Position numbers and translations under genes: made by a program. A DNA stretch of 64,000 nucleotides, from positions 62,001 to 126,000 of the forward strand of contig NZ_VCIX01000088.1 of assembly GCF_006345825.1 (NCBI RefSeq), written 5' to 3'. Shown one piece after another: positions 16,366 to 26,170 of the stretch. Source of the DNA: Paenibacillus paridis (GTDB lineage Bacteria > Bacillota > Bacilli > Paenibacillales > Paenibacillaceae). Numbering within the stretch: position 1 is the first letter of the stretch; the number at the start of each line of letters is the position of its first letter. The notes under the pieces were generated by a model, which was not told the DNA's origin, searched no databases, and was given only the letters and a program-made list of their open reading frames with translations.

Positions 16366-18632
16366 CGGCCCGCAAACTTAACTTTAAGCTCATAACGAAG
16401 CTGGCGTTCATCGCCGTCTTGCTGGTAGGCATCGGCTACGTGGCTCTTGTAGCTGCAGGCCTTTGGAATCATCAGGCGGAGGTTGTCTCCCTTGAAGCGG
16501 GGCTGTTTGAAGCCAAAGGAGCAGCCCCTTACCAAGCAGGGCTTCCGGTGGAGGACGGATTTGAGGCCGTTGGAGAATCGGCTACGTTACAGCTGCTTGC
16601 GAATAAGGCATCCGGTCATTTTCAGGTGATACACAAGGCGACGGGTAACATTTGGCGTTCATATCCCGATCCGCAATACTGGCAGGACGAGACCGTGCCC
16701 GCCACCTGGAAAAACAATCTGTCATCGCCCGTTATGGTGGAATACGTTAATGCCAAAAACTATAAATCGTCGTCGGTTACGGCGGGCTTAATCGAGAACC
16801 AAGGCTATTTAGACAACTTTCAGGCGACCGAAAATGGTTTTAAGGTGACCTTTGTGTTGCCTAAGGTGCAGTTCAAAATTCCGGTTGAGGTTAGCCTGCA
16901 AGGCGACTACGTGGAGACGAAAATTATCGATTCGGAAATCGTGGAAGGCGCTTTAAGCCTGCTCAACATTAAACTGTATCCATTATTTGGCGCCCAGCCA
17001 TCAACTGGGCAGGAGGGTTATATACTATTGCCGGACGGGTCAGGCTCTCTCATTCATTTCAAGGAGAACCGCATCATGCAGCAGCTCACCTATAACGAGA
17101 GCGTGTATGGTCAGGACCTATCTTATTATAACGAGAATACGGGAAGGCAAAGAATCGCCATGCCAGTTTACGGCATCAAGTCGGGAGACCAAGCGTTTGT
17201 TGCGGTCATCTCGCAGGGAGAGGCTTTCGCGAACGTATACGCGGCGCCTTCCGGGGCGGTAGGCCGCTCGAACTGGGCGACGACGGAATGGCAATACCGC
17301 AAGCGGTTTTTCCAAAGCGTCAGCAAAAGCACCGGGGAAGGCTTCTATACCTACAGCGGCGAGAAATTTGCTGCAGAAGCGAGAGCTACCCGATATTACC
17401 CGCTCGCGCCGGAGAAAAGCGATTATGCGGGAATGGCTGAGGTATACCGGAATTATTTAATTCAGGAGCAGGGCGTGAAGCCGCTGGCGGAACCGAAGAA
17501 GGATATTCCGCTGTATGTCGATATTGTCGGGGCAGACATCGAGAAGGGGCTTTTTGCCGATTCGTATCTGAAAGCGACGACGACTTCGGAGGCGATAGAG
17601 CTTGTGAACCGTATTTATGGGCTCGGCATTCACAATATGCAAGTCCATTACTCCGGCTGGCAGCAGGATGGCTACAGCACGCATGGCGGCTACTTTCCTG
17701 TCGATAAGCGGCTTGGCGGGAACGATGGGATGAGAAGCTTTATTGCTTTTGCCCACACGCTTGAAATTCCTGTGTATCTCACGGCAAACTACACGCTGAA
17801 TACGAACGGGGATGACCGCTTCTGGTGGCGGCGCGACGGCTTGCGCAATTTGGCGGGAACGGTGCTTGAGGAGCAGAACAATGAGGATCAGGATGCCGCT
17901 GTGTTTGTCAGTCCCAAATTTTACGAGAAGGTTGTGGCAGGAGACCTGAAGGATTACAAGAGCCTCGGCGCGGACGGTATCTATTACGAGGATGGCATCG
18001 GCCAGCAGGTGAATACGGATTTCAACAGCCGTTACAAGGCCAGCCGAGCGGATGTTGTTGCGGTTCAGAGCAGCATTCTGGAGAAGAGCAAGGAAGCGAT
18101 TGGTTCGCTTGCGGCGAATAACGTCAACTTTTACGCGCTCGGTCAAATCGATCACGTTCACCGGCTATCGGACGATTATTCGTACGACGTATTTATAAGC
18201 GAAGAAATTCCTTTCGCCCAGATTGTGCTTCACGGCTTGCGCACCTATACGCTCGAATGGTCAAATGTACGCGATGAATTCGAGGATGAGTTTTTGCGGA
18301 GCATCGAATATGGCGCGTACCCGGCTTACGTGCTCAGCGGCGACGCTGCGGATGATTTGAAAAAATCGTATTCCTTATGGTATTACAGCCTGAATTATAA
18401 GGATTGGATCGATCGGATCGGCGCCGAATATGCGAAAACGAATGAAGCGCTGGCAGATGTGCAAAGCGAGTTTATTACGGAACACCGCACGCTTGCCCCG
18501 AAAGTGAAAGAAACGGCGTACAGCAGCGGCAAGCGGATTATTGTCAATTATAATGAATCGGATTATAACCATAATGGCGTATTCGTTCCGGCAAAAGACT
18601 TTGCGGTCATTAGAGGGGGAACTGAGCCATGA
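16362..18632 (+). CDS. DUF5696 domain-containing protein (putative surface glycosidase-like)
   Basis: 756 residues with one N-terminal membrane helix (about 12-32) and a large outside part. The first half is beta-rich (GEGFEAV-type strands, ILLPDGSGSLIHF). The second half looks like a TIM barrel with conserved acidic positions (GIYYEDGIGQQVNTDFNSRY, YSGWQQDGYSTHGGYFP), as in glycoside-hydrolase-like DUF5696 proteins. The activity is not established. Its start overlaps the previous stop and its stop overlaps the next permease start (ATGA), so it is tightly bound into the operon. Processing of the imported glycan is the likely job (inference). Confidence 0.8.
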   Translation: MTARKLNFKLITKLAFIAVLLVGIGYVALVAAGLWNHQAEVVSLEAGLFEAKGAAPYQAGLPVEDGFEAVGESATLQLLANKASGHFQVIHKATGNIWRSYPDPQYWQDETVPATWKNNLSSPVMVEYVNAKNYKSSSVTAGLIENQGYLDNFQATENGFKVTFVLPKVQFKIPVEVSLQGDYVETKIIDSEIVEGALSLLNIKLYPLFGAQPSTGQEGYILLPDGSGSLIHFKENRIMQQLTYNESVYGQDLSYYNENTGRQRIAMPVYGIKSGDQAFVAVISQGEAFANVYAAPSGAVGRSNWATTEWQYRKRFFQSVSKSTGEGFYTYSGEKFAAEARATRYYPLAPEKSDYAGMAEVYRNYLIQEQGVKPLAEPKKDIPLYVDIVGADIEKGLFADSYLKATTTSEAIELVNRIYGLGIHNMQVHYSGWQQDGYSTHGGYFPVDKRLGGNDGMRSFIAFAHTLEIPVYLTANYTLNTNGDDRFWWRRDGLRNLAGTVLEEQNNEDQDAAVFVSPKFYEKVVAGDLKDYKSLGADGIYYEDGIGQQVNTDFNSRYKASRADVVAVQSSILEKSKEAIGSLAANNVNFYALGQIDHVHRLSDDYSYDVFISEEIPFAQIVLHGLRTYTLEWSNVRDEFEDEFLRSIEYGAYPAYVLSGDAADDLKKSYSLWYYSLNYKDWIDRIGAEYAKTNEALADVQSEFITEHRTLAPKVKETAYSSGKRIIVNYNESDYNHNGVFVPAKDFAVIRGGTEP

Positions 18633-19495
18633 AATTTAGCCGAAAGCTGGAGAATGCGACGCTGAGGAAGCTGGAAGGCTCGTTGTTTATAGCGCCATGG
18701 GTGTTTGGCTTTCTTGTATTTGTCGCCTTCCCGCTGGGATATTCGCTGTATATGAGCTTTCATCAGGTGAAAATTACGGTGAGCAGCGTCAATTACACGT
18801 TTATCGGATTGAACCATTACCGGGAGATCCTGATTGCGAACGGAAGCCTGCTCTATGAGGAGCTTTTTCCGTTTCTGAGGGAGTCGGCGATGATGATTCC
18901 AATCATTCTTGTCTTCTCGCTGTTAGTGGCGATATTGCTTAATTTGAAGTTTCCGGGCCGAACGCTGTTCCGGGTAATCTTCTTCCTTCCGGTCATTTTC
19001 TCCTCTGGCCAAATCGTGCAGGAGTTTATTGCGCAGGGGGAAGGCTCGCTCAGCATCATGGAAACGCTCCAAATCGATTATTATTTGCAGGAATATGTGC
19101 CGGGCGCATGGGCGGCTCCGATCGAAAAGGTCATGAGCTCGTTTGTGCTCGTGTTATGGTACTCGGGCGTCCAGATTCTAATTTTCCTCGCGGGAAGGCA
19201 GACGCTGCCAGCATCGGTATACGAGGCTTCACGCATTGACGGCTCAGGCCCGTGGAATACCTTCTGGAAGATTACGCTTCCGGGTCTCGTTCCGTATATC
19301 TTCCTGAATCTGATGTACACGGTGGTTGATTTGTTCACGTTCCCTTCCAACCCGATCGTGAGCCGAGTGAACACAAGCAATTACGGCAGCTCCAGTGCGC
19401 TTGCATGGATTTATTTTACGATCATTCTCGCGTTCGTGCTGTTGACCTTGTTTATTTACAGCCGGGTCGACAAATCACTGTCAGGAAAACGATAA
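18629..19495 (+). CDS. Sugar ABC transporter permease (pair 2, MalF type)
   Basis: A 288-residue permease with six helices and the EAA motif YEASRIDGSGPWNTFWKITLPGLVPY. The ATG overlaps the DUF5696 stop by four bases. With the next gene it makes a second importer in the same operon. Its natural binding proteins are probably the SBP at 20549 and its paralogues. Confidence 0.9.
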   Translation: MKFSRKLENATLRKLEGSLFIAPWVFGFLVFVAFPLGYSLYMSFHQVKITVSSVNYTFIGLNHYREILIANGSLLYEELFPFLRESAMMIPIILVFSLLVAILLNLKFPGRTLFRVIFFLPVIFSSGQIVQEFIAQGEGSLSIMETLQIDYYLQEYVPGAWAAPIEKVMSSFVLVLWYSGVQILIFLAGRQTLPASVYEASRIDGSGPWNTFWKITLPGLVPYIFLNLMYTVVDLFTFPSNPIVSRVNTSNYGSSSALAWIYFTIILAFVLLTLFIYSRVDKSLSGKR

Positions 19496-19519
19496 CTAGG
19501 AAGGTGAGGTGAAACGACT

Positions 19520-20494
19520 GTGAAAATAGTAAAAAGAGGCAACAAAACCGTGGCAAGGTTCTATTCGGACGATAAGCTGCGCCGTGGGCTGGATGCCGTC
19601 AGATATCGGCTTCTTGGTGCTGAAATCGACAAGGGTTTGCTCTTTAAGCTGTTTGTTTATGTCATCTTGATTAACGTTGCATTTATTTATATTAAGCCGA
19701 TCCTGTACATGGTCACGACGATGGTGAAGGATGCGCAAAACATTCTGGACCCCACCGTGATCTGGGTGCCGAGAACGATCTTTCTCGGGCATCTCCAGCA
19801 TGCAAGCGAAATGCTGAACTATGGCAAAAGCTTTCTGATCAGCGTCTCGCTCGCGTCCTCGGTTGCGGTGCTGCAGGTATTCTCCTGTGCGATTGCAGGT
19901 TATGCCTTCGCGCGGCTGGATTTCCCCTTCAAGAAAGTATGGGGCGCGCTGCTTCTGTTCACCTTCATTATGCCGCCGCAAATTACGATTTTACCGTCGA
20001 TCATGCTGTTTAAGGAGTTTGGCTGGCTCAATACCTTTTTGCCGATGGTGGTGCCTGCTCTATTCGGGCATGGATTAAAGGGGGCGATGTTCGTTATTAT
20101 TTATCGGGCCTTCTACTCGACGCTTCCCAAGGAGCTGGACGAGGCTGCGAGAATGGACGGAGCGGGACCGTTCCGCATGTTTTTCCGCGTCATGTTCCCG
20201 ATCTCAAGATCGGCAACGGTAGTGGTGGTCTTGTTCTCGTTTGTCTGGAACTGGAATGACTTCTACTTCCCGTCGCTGTTTATGTTCACCGCAGAGAACG
20301 TTCCCCTGTCGATTACGCTTGCCAGAATGGCTGGTGAAATGAAGCTCGCCGAGGGAGCGGGAGAAATAACGGTGTATGCGGAAGCGATCAAAATGGCTGC
20401 GTCCTTCCTGATTATCATGCCGCTGCTCGTTGTCTATTTATTCGCTCAGCGCTGGTTTATCGAAGGGGTGGAGCGGACTGGACTGGTGGAATAA
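19520..20494 (+). CDS. Sugar ABC transporter permease (pair 2, MalG type)
   Basis: A 324-residue permease from GTG 19520 behind an AGGTGAGG site. It has an unusually long cytoplasmic N-terminus (about 40 residues, basic) before the first helix, and the EAA motif DEAARMDGAGPFRMFFRVMFPISRS. It ends WFIEGVERTGLVE, as is usual for this family. It lies 54 bases upstream of the lipoprotein binding protein. Confidence 0.9.
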   Translation: MKIVKRGNKTVARFYSDDKLRRGLDAVRYRLLGAEIDKGLLFKLFVYVILINVAFIYIKPILYMVTTMVKDAQNILDPTVIWVPRTIFLGHLQHASEMLNYGKSFLISVSLASSVAVLQVFSCAIAGYAFARLDFPFKKVWGALLLFTFIMPPQITILPSIMLFKEFGWLNTFLPMVVPALFGHGLKGAMFVIIYRAFYSTLPKELDEAARMDGAGPFRMFFRVMFPISRSATVVVVLFSFVWNWNDFYFPSLFMFTAENVPLSITLARMAGEMKLAEGAGEITVYAEAIKMAASFLIIMPLLVVYLFAQRWFIEGVERTGLVE

Positions 20495-20548
20495 GAGGAA
20501 TGTATCATGAATGGCAAGTATACTTTTAGGGAAAAGTGAGGGGTTACG

Positions 20549-21919
20549 ATGAAGAGATTGGCTTCCGGCTTTGTGGCATTGTTGATGATGGGATTAGTCA
20601 CCGCTTGTGCGGGCGGTAACCAAGCGCCTTCCAATCAAGCGGCGATTACGAATGAGCCAACGAAAGGCGGCGATGCAGAGGCAGCTCCGGCATTCAAGAA
20701 GCTGGGTGATGAGCCGTTAACGTTAACCTTCTACAGCAGCGGTCCCACGTTTACCGATGTGGAATTCGAAACGATGATCGCCGGCCCGATTCGCGCCAAA
20801 TATCCAAACGTCAAAATCGAACGCATATCGCCAGCTGCAACGACAACGCCTGAAGAGGTGCTGTCCACGCATGTACCTGACATTCTATTTACCAGCGTGT
20901 CGCAGCGGCTTGTCCGTACCGGCGCCTTCGAGGATTTAAGAGAGCTGATTAAACGCCACAGCTTCGATGAAAGCCGGCTTAAGCCAATCGCATACAATTA
21001 CATCAAGGAGGTTACCAAGGGCAAAGGCGATGCTATTCTTGCGCTGCCCTTTAACGTTAACCAGCATGTGCTCTATTACAACAAGGATATTTTCGATAAA
21101 TTCGGCGTTCCTTATCCGACTGAGAAGCAGCTCACTTGGGATGAAGCGGTTGAGCTTGGAACCAAGCTGACAAGAACGGACAATGGCGTGAATTATATCG
21201 GTCTTGTGGTCGATAATTTGCAAGGCTTGAACAAGTCCATCGGCCTGCCGTTTGTGGATAGGGAAACGGGGCAAGCTGCGCTGGACAATCCGGAATGGCT
21301 GCGAATATTCGAATTGCAGAAGAAGATATTTGAAATACCGGGTTATGTTACGCCGGACGGTACGTGGAACTGGACCCGCGATCATTTTATGAAGGATCAA
21401 AATATTGCGATGCGTGCATCTTGGTTGGCCAATATGGTCGGTCCGCTTGAGGAGCTGCGCCAGCAAGGCGTGGAATTCAATTGGGACATTGCTCCGGTGC
21501 CGAACTTTGACGATCAGCTAGGCCAAACAAGGGAAGCTCAGATTCATTCAATATCGATAAATAGCCAAAGCAAGCACAAGGATGAGGCTTTTCAGGTGTT
21601 GGCCGAGATCCTGTCCGATGAGGGCCAGCGCATTATAGCCAAAAATGGACGCGTGCCGTCCATTATTAATCCGGAGCTGGAGAAGGATTATGGTGCGGAT
21701 ATTCCGGTGCTTCAAGGAAAAACGACGCAAAACGTGTTTATTGGAGAGCCGATTCAAGAGCACTATCAGCATCCGTATGAAGCGGAGATCAGCATTCGGC
21801 TAACCGAGGCGGCAGAGGATTTGGCGATTCATGGCCTTGATGTGAACTCGGCGATCCGCAAAGCGACAGATGCAATTAATAAAGATGTCGAGACGCTGAA
21901 AACGACGCTTGGGCAGTAG
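20549..21919 (+). CDS. ABC transporter solute-binding lipoprotein, paralogue 1
   Basis: A 456-residue family-1 binding protein with a lipobox (LVTAC, Cys 20) and a Gly/Asn-rich linker. Core motifs are FKKLGDEPLTLTFYSS, NQHVLYYNKDIFDKFGVPYP and a C-terminal VNSAIRKATDAINKD. GAGGGG precedes the ATG. It closes the carbohydrate operon and is the likely partner of permease pair 2. Two close paralogues at 26880 and 29741 share long identical blocks such as EGQRIIAKNGRVPSIINPE (copies 1 and 2) but have no permeases of their own. Confidence 0.9.
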   Translation: MKRLASGFVALLMMGLVTACAGGNQAPSNQAAITNEPTKGGDAEAAPAFKKLGDEPLTLTFYSSGPTFTDVEFETMIAGPIRAKYPNVKIERISPAATTTPEEVLSTHVPDILFTSVSQRLVRTGAFEDLRELIKRHSFDESRLKPIAYNYIKEVTKGKGDAILALPFNVNQHVLYYNKDIFDKFGVPYPTEKQLTWDEAVELGTKLTRTDNGVNYIGLVVDNLQGLNKSIGLPFVDRETGQAALDNPEWLRIFELQKKIFEIPGYVTPDGTWNWTRDHFMKDQNIAMRASWLANMVGPLEELRQQGVEFNWDIAPVPNFDDQLGQTREAQIHSISINSQSKHKDEAFQVLAEILSDEGQRIIAKNGRVPSIINPELEKDYGADIPVLQGKTTQNVFIGEPIQEHYQHPYEAEISIRLTEAAEDLAIHGLDVNSAIRKATDAINKDVETLKTTLGQ

Positions 21920-21994
21920 GAAAACGATCTGTGCAATGGCATTGCTTGGCCGATTGGTTGGTGGAACGAGCAGAAAATCACGGTTTTAAAAGGA

Positions 21995-22023
21995 TTGACA
22001 GAATGTTCCGAAGATGTTAAATT
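21995..22023 (+). promoter_or_regulatory. Sigma-A promoter ahead of leader element copy 2
   Basis: TTGACA (21995-22000), 17 bases, TAAATT (22018-22023). It gives a leader of about 45 bases before the conserved element. Confidence 0.75.
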
Positions 22024-22072
22024 CATTCCACTGATATAAAACCATCTAATTTCATCTTTTTACTTGGATATT

Positions 22073-22122
22073 ATCGACCGGATAGCCGGAGATTGCCTTA
22101 GGGCAGCTCTGGTTATTTTTTT
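22073..22122 (+). promoter_or_regulatory. CCGG-switch leader element, copy 2 (attenuator)
   Basis: ATCGACCGGATAGCCGGAGA, then a terminator: CCGGAGATTGCC pairs with GGCAGCTCTGG across TTAG, followed by TTATTTTTTTT. The alternative CCGG-ATAG-CCGG hairpin is kept. It stands 62 bases before the LLM gene at 22184. Confidence 0.7.
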
Positions 22123-22183
22123 TGCTAAGGCGTAAGGCGGCGGCTTGATTGTAGATCAATAAGGCTTTAGGGGGAGAAGCGTT

Positions 22184-23536
22184 ATGGGAGGATCGGAACG
22201 AAAGCTTAATCTGAACGCGTTTTTGGCGGCATCGGGTCATCATGAGGCATCGTGGCGGCATGCCGATACAAGCCCGGAGTGCGGCGTGGACATTCACCAT
22301 TATGTAAAGCTGACACAAATAGCGGAGAAGGGCTTGCTCGATTCTGTGTTTCTGGCAGACGGCTATTGGGCACATTCGGGCTCCTTAGAACCGTTTACGC
22401 TGTTGTCGGCGCTGGCAGCATCCACTCGGCACATCGGACTGATTGCAACGGTGGAGACGACGTATAACGAGCCGTTTCATGTAGCCCGTAAATTTGCATC
22501 TCTGGACCATATCAGCAAAGGCCGGGCCGGCTGGAATATCGTGACGGGCGCAGGTCCCGCGGCAGAACAGTTCAGCAGAGTGCAGCACCCCAAGCATCAT
22601 GAGCGATATGAATCGGCAGAAGAGTTTGTAGAAGTCGTGAAGCGGCTGTGGGATAGCTGGGAAGATGATGCGGTCCGAAATGACAAAATCAACGGCATTC
22701 TGATCGATCAAGCCAAGGTTCACACCATCGATTTTACAGGCAAGCACCATGCCGTTCAAGGGCCGCTGAACATTGCACGTCCGCCGCAGGGCCATCCGGT
22801 GCTGGTCCAAGCCGGCTCTTCGGAGACTGGTAAGGATTTTGCCGCTAAGCTGGCCGAGGTTATTTTTACCGCGCAGCTTACGTTCGAGGAAGCTCAAGCA
22901 TTCTATGCGGATGTGAAAGCTCGCTTGGCGAAATACGGGCGCACGGCAGATCAGCTGAAAGTACTGCCGGGCTTGAGTCCGATTCTGGCGGATACGGAGG
23001 CAGAAGCTCGGGAGATGGAGGAGGAGCTGTTCCAGTTAATCGATCATGAGGGGGCGACCAAGCGGCTGTCTATCCGCCTCGGCATCGATTTATCGAATCA
23101 TGGCTTAGACGACCGGGTAACCGCAGATGGGGCTCTACTGACGGATCAAGTTAGCGGCATGAAGAGCCGGCACCAGTTAATCCTGGATTTAATTGAACGG
23201 GAGAAGCCAACACTACGCGAGCTTATCAACCGTCTAGCTGGCGCGCGGGGGCATTTCACCTTCACGGGTACGCCGCTGCAGCTGGCGGATGAAATCGAAC
23301 GGTGGTTCCACGGCGGGGCTGCCGACGGCTTTAACCTTATGCCGCAAATTTATCCGAGCGGTCTGGAGCGTTTCGTATACAAGGTCATTCCAGAGCTGCA
23401 AAGCCGAGGTTTGTTCCGCACCTCCTATGAAGAGCAGACGCTTCGGGGCAAGCTGGGACTTATGCGGCCGGAGAATGCGAGGATTTCCAATGACTCCAAC
23501 GACTTCAACTACTCGAAAAAAGAGGTGTATTTATAA
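22184..23536 (+). CDS. NtaA/SnaA/DszA-family FMN-dependent monooxygenase (LLM 1)
   Basis: 450 residues, the usual size. Luciferase-like TIM-barrel hallmarks are KLNLNAFLAASGHHEASWRH at the start, LDSVFLADGYW, HIGLIATVETTYNEPFHVAR, FASLDHISKGRAGWNIVTGAG and PVLVQAGSSETG. The family uses reduced FMN from a separate reductase to oxidise C-S or C-N compounds (for example nitrilotriacetate, dimethyl sulfide or dibenzothiophene sulfone). The substrate here is unknown. It is the first gene behind leader copy 2. Its stop shares a base with the next start (TAATG). Confidence 0.88.
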   Translation: MGGSERKLNLNAFLAASGHHEASWRHADTSPECGVDIHHYVKLTQIAEKGLLDSVFLADGYWAHSGSLEPFTLLSALAASTRHIGLIATVETTYNEPFHVARKFASLDHISKGRAGWNIVTGAGPAAEQFSRVQHPKHHERYESAEEFVEVVKRLWDSWEDDAVRNDKINGILIDQAKVHTIDFTGKHHAVQGPLNIARPPQGHPVLVQAGSSETGKDFAAKLAEVIFTAQLTFEEAQAFYADVKARLAKYGRTADQLKVLPGLSPILADTEAEAREMEEELFQLIDHEGATKRLSIRLGIDLSNHGLDDRVTADGALLTDQVSGMKSRHQLILDLIEREKPTLRELINRLAGARGHFTFTGTPLQLADEIERWFHGGAADGFNLMPQIYPSGLERFVYKVIPELQSRGLFRTSYEEQTLRGKLGLMRPENARISNDSNDFNYSKKEVYL

Positions 23537-24855
23537 TGGGTGAGGCAAACCGCAAGGTTCATTTAAATGTATTTTTGAGGGCAACTGGCCATCACGCGGG
23601 AGCATGGCGGCACGAGGATGCCCATCCTGAGCTGGAGCTGGACATTGATTACTTGGGCCAGCTAGCGAGAATTGCTGAGCGCGGCAAGCTGGACTCGATC
23701 TTTCTTGCCGACGGCTACGCTGGAGGCGGCAGCAAGCTGGAGCCGTTCACACTGCTCTCTGCGCTGGCGTCAGTCACGGAACATATCGGTTTGATCGCAA
23801 CCGTAGGCACGGTATATAACGACCCGTTCCATGTCGCGAGACAGTTCGCCTCATTGGACCATATAAGTGGAGGCCGGGCCGGCTGGAACATTGTGACGGG
23901 GGCGGGCTCGGCTGCCCACAACTTTAGCCGGGACGAACATCCCGAGCATGCGGAGCGGTACGAGACGGGCGAGGAGTTCGTCGAGGTCGTCAAGCAGCTG
24001 TGGGACAGCTGGGAGGATGACGCGCTTATTTTCGATAAGAAAGCCGGCAAACTAGTGGATTCGAGCAAGGTGCATGAGATCAACTTTAAGGGCCATACCT
24101 ATGTTGTGAAGGGGCCCCTCAACATTCCGCGTCCGCCACAGGGCTACCCGGTGCTCGTGCAGGCGGGCTCCTCCGAACAGGGGAAGGAGCTGGCGGCGAA
24201 GACGGCGGAAGTGATTTTTACCGCGCAGCAAACGTTTGACGCGGGCCGTGAATTTTACAGCGATGTCAAAGGCCGTCTGGCTAAATACGGAAGAAGCGCT
24301 GACGAGCTCGTTATTTTGCCGGGACTGGCGCCCATCGTTGCAGATACGGAGGCTGAGGCGAGGGAGTTAGAGGAAGAGCTGCATTCCTTTGTGGATACGA
24401 AGCGGGCGCTGGATGGCCTCTCCGAGAGGTTTACGGTCAATCTCAATGATTACGCGCTGGACGCGCCGGTGCCGCTGGACAAAGCAAAGCCTGCTGAGGA
24501 ATTCAACGGCATCCGCAGCCGGCAGGAGGTCATTCTTGATGCGGCGCGCAGGGAAGGGTTTACGATACGGCAGCTGCTTTATCGCAGCAATGGCGGTCAC
24601 GGCCACATCACATTTACAGGCTCGGTGCTGCAAACGGCGGATCTTATTGAGAAGTGGTTTCTGAACCATGCCGCCGACGGCTTCAACGTTTTGCCGCAGC
24701 TCTTTCCAACGGGGCTTGAGATTTTTGTCGACAAGGTCATACCTGAGCTGCAAAACCGCGGCCTATTCCGTACCGAGTATGAAGGAGCAACCTTGCGAGA
24801 GAGCCTGGGCCTAAGAAGACCCGCGAACACGCGGCACCTTCAGCAATCTATATAA
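23536..24855 (+). CDS. NtaA/SnaA/DszA-family FMN-dependent monooxygenase (LLM 2)
   Basis: A 439-residue paralogue of the preceding gene with the same landmarks: GHHAGAWRHEDAHPE, LDSIFLADGYAGG, HIGLIATVGTVYNDPFHVAR and SGGRAGWNIVTGAGSAAHNF. The start overlaps the LLM 1 stop by one base, so the two are translated together and may act on related substrates or in series. No terminator follows. The repeat array begins about 250 bases downstream. Confidence 0.88.
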   Translation: MGEANRKVHLNVFLRATGHHAGAWRHEDAHPELELDIDYLGQLARIAERGKLDSIFLADGYAGGGSKLEPFTLLSALASVTEHIGLIATVGTVYNDPFHVARQFASLDHISGGRAGWNIVTGAGSAAHNFSRDEHPEHAERYETGEEFVEVVKQLWDSWEDDALIFDKKAGKLVDSSKVHEINFKGHTYVVKGPLNIPRPPQGYPVLVQAGSSEQGKELAAKTAEVIFTAQQTFDAGREFYSDVKGRLAKYGRSADELVILPGLAPIVADTEAEARELEEELHSFVDTKRALDGLSERFTVNLNDYALDAPVPLDKAKPAEEFNGIRSRQEVILDAARREGFTIRQLLYRSNGGHGHITFTGSVLQTADLIEKWFLNHAADGFNVLPQLFPTGLEIFVDKVIPELQNRGLFRTEYEGATLRESLGLRRPANTRHLQQSI

Positions 24856-25099
24856 TTTGAGCTTTTGTCGTAGAGATATAGATTTGGAAGAAATAGATCT
24901 AAATAATTGATTTTATTGACCGATAATTCGCGATGCGGAAGATGAAAATTTAATTTGCAGAATGAATTTCCTTGAAATCGGCGAGTGAAAGAAGTAACTC
25001 TCAACCGCTATGGCTCTCAGCCACGCTCCATGCACGAAGTATGTTTAAACTTTAGCTGGTAGGTTCTACACGTGTGCAATAGTGCTGCTTTTTGAGAAA
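24856..25099. other. Intergenic lead-in with one degenerate repeat copy
   Basis: Non-coding. It holds a single decayed copy of the repeat family near 24884-24930 (GAAATAGATCTAAATAATTG) and no promoter or terminator that I can support. Confidence 0.5.
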
Positions 25100-26170
25100 T
25101 AGATCTAAAAAGTAGACCTAACCGAGCTAGATGGCTCCAATTGGACGGTAAACGGGTGGTTTTTGGGGAAATAAATCTAATTTATAGATTTATTTTATCG
25201 AATTTGGCCGACTAGGATGAAATAGATCTAAAAAGTAGACCTAACCGAGCTGAGTGGCTCCAAATGGACGGTAAACGGGTGGTTTCTGGTGAAATAGATC
25301 TAAATTATAGACTTATTTTATCGGATTTGGCCGACTAGAGAGTAATAGATCTAAAAAGTAGATCTAACCGAGCTAGTTGGCTCCAATTGGACGGTAAACG
25401 GGTGGTTTCTGGCGAAATAGATCTAAATTATAGGCCTATTTTATCGGATATGGCCGACTAGAGAGTAATAGATCTAAAAAGTAGATCTAACCGAGCTAGT
25501 TGGCTCCAATTGGACGGTAAAACGATGATTTTTGGGGAAATAAATCTAATTTATAGACTTATTTTATCGAATTTGGCCGACTAGAGAGTAATAGATCTAA
25601 AAAGTAGATCTAACCGAGCTAGTTGGCTCCAATGGGACGGTAAACGGGTGGTTTCTGGATCGGATTTGGCCGACTAGGATGAAATAGATCTAAAAAGTAG
25701 ACCTAACCGAGCTAGTTGGCTCCAAATGGACGGTAAACGGGTGGTTTCTGGTGAAATAGATCTAAATTATAGACTTATTTTATCGGATTTGGCCGACTAG
25801 AGAGTAATAGATCTAAAAAGTAGATCTAACCGAGCTAGTTGGCTCCAATTGGACGGTAAACGGGTGGTTTCTGGAGCGGATTTGGCCGACTAGGATGAAA
25901 TAGATCTAAAAAGTAGACCTAACCGAGCTAGTTGGCTCCAAATGGACGGTAAACGGGTGGTTTCTGGTGAAATAGATCTAAATTATAGACTTATTTTATC
26001 GGATTTGGCCGACTAGAGAGTAATAGATCTAAAAAGTAGATCTAACCGAGCTAGTTGGCTCCAATTGGACGGTAAACGGGTGGTTTCTGGATCGGATTTG
26101 GCCGACTAGGATGAAATAGATCTAAAAAGTAGACCTAACCGAGCTAGTTGGCCCCAATTGAACGGTAACC
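25100..26170. repeat. Tandem array of 123-bp and 93-bp units with AGATCT dyads
   Basis: Ten copies of ACCGAGCT begin at 25121, 25244, 25367, 25490, 25613, 25706, 25829, 25922, 26045 and 26138. The spacings are four of 123, then 93, 123, 93, 123, 93. Each unit carries the dyad AGATCTAAAAAGTAGAYCT and the palindrome CCAATTGG or a close variant. The short unit lacks about 30 bases holding a second AGATCT copy. The last five spacings form a 216-bp higher-order repeat (93+123). It does not code for protein. Confidence 0.92.

Noticed and set aside
22073..22122. ANTAR-type dual-hairpin antiterminator
   Set aside because: ANTAR targets have two hexaloop hairpins with A at loop position 1 and G at 4. 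Here a single mini-hairpin with a four-base AYRR loop is seen.
25100..26170. CRISPR array
   Set aside because: Units are 93-123 bp, spacers are not unique, and there are no cas genes nearby.
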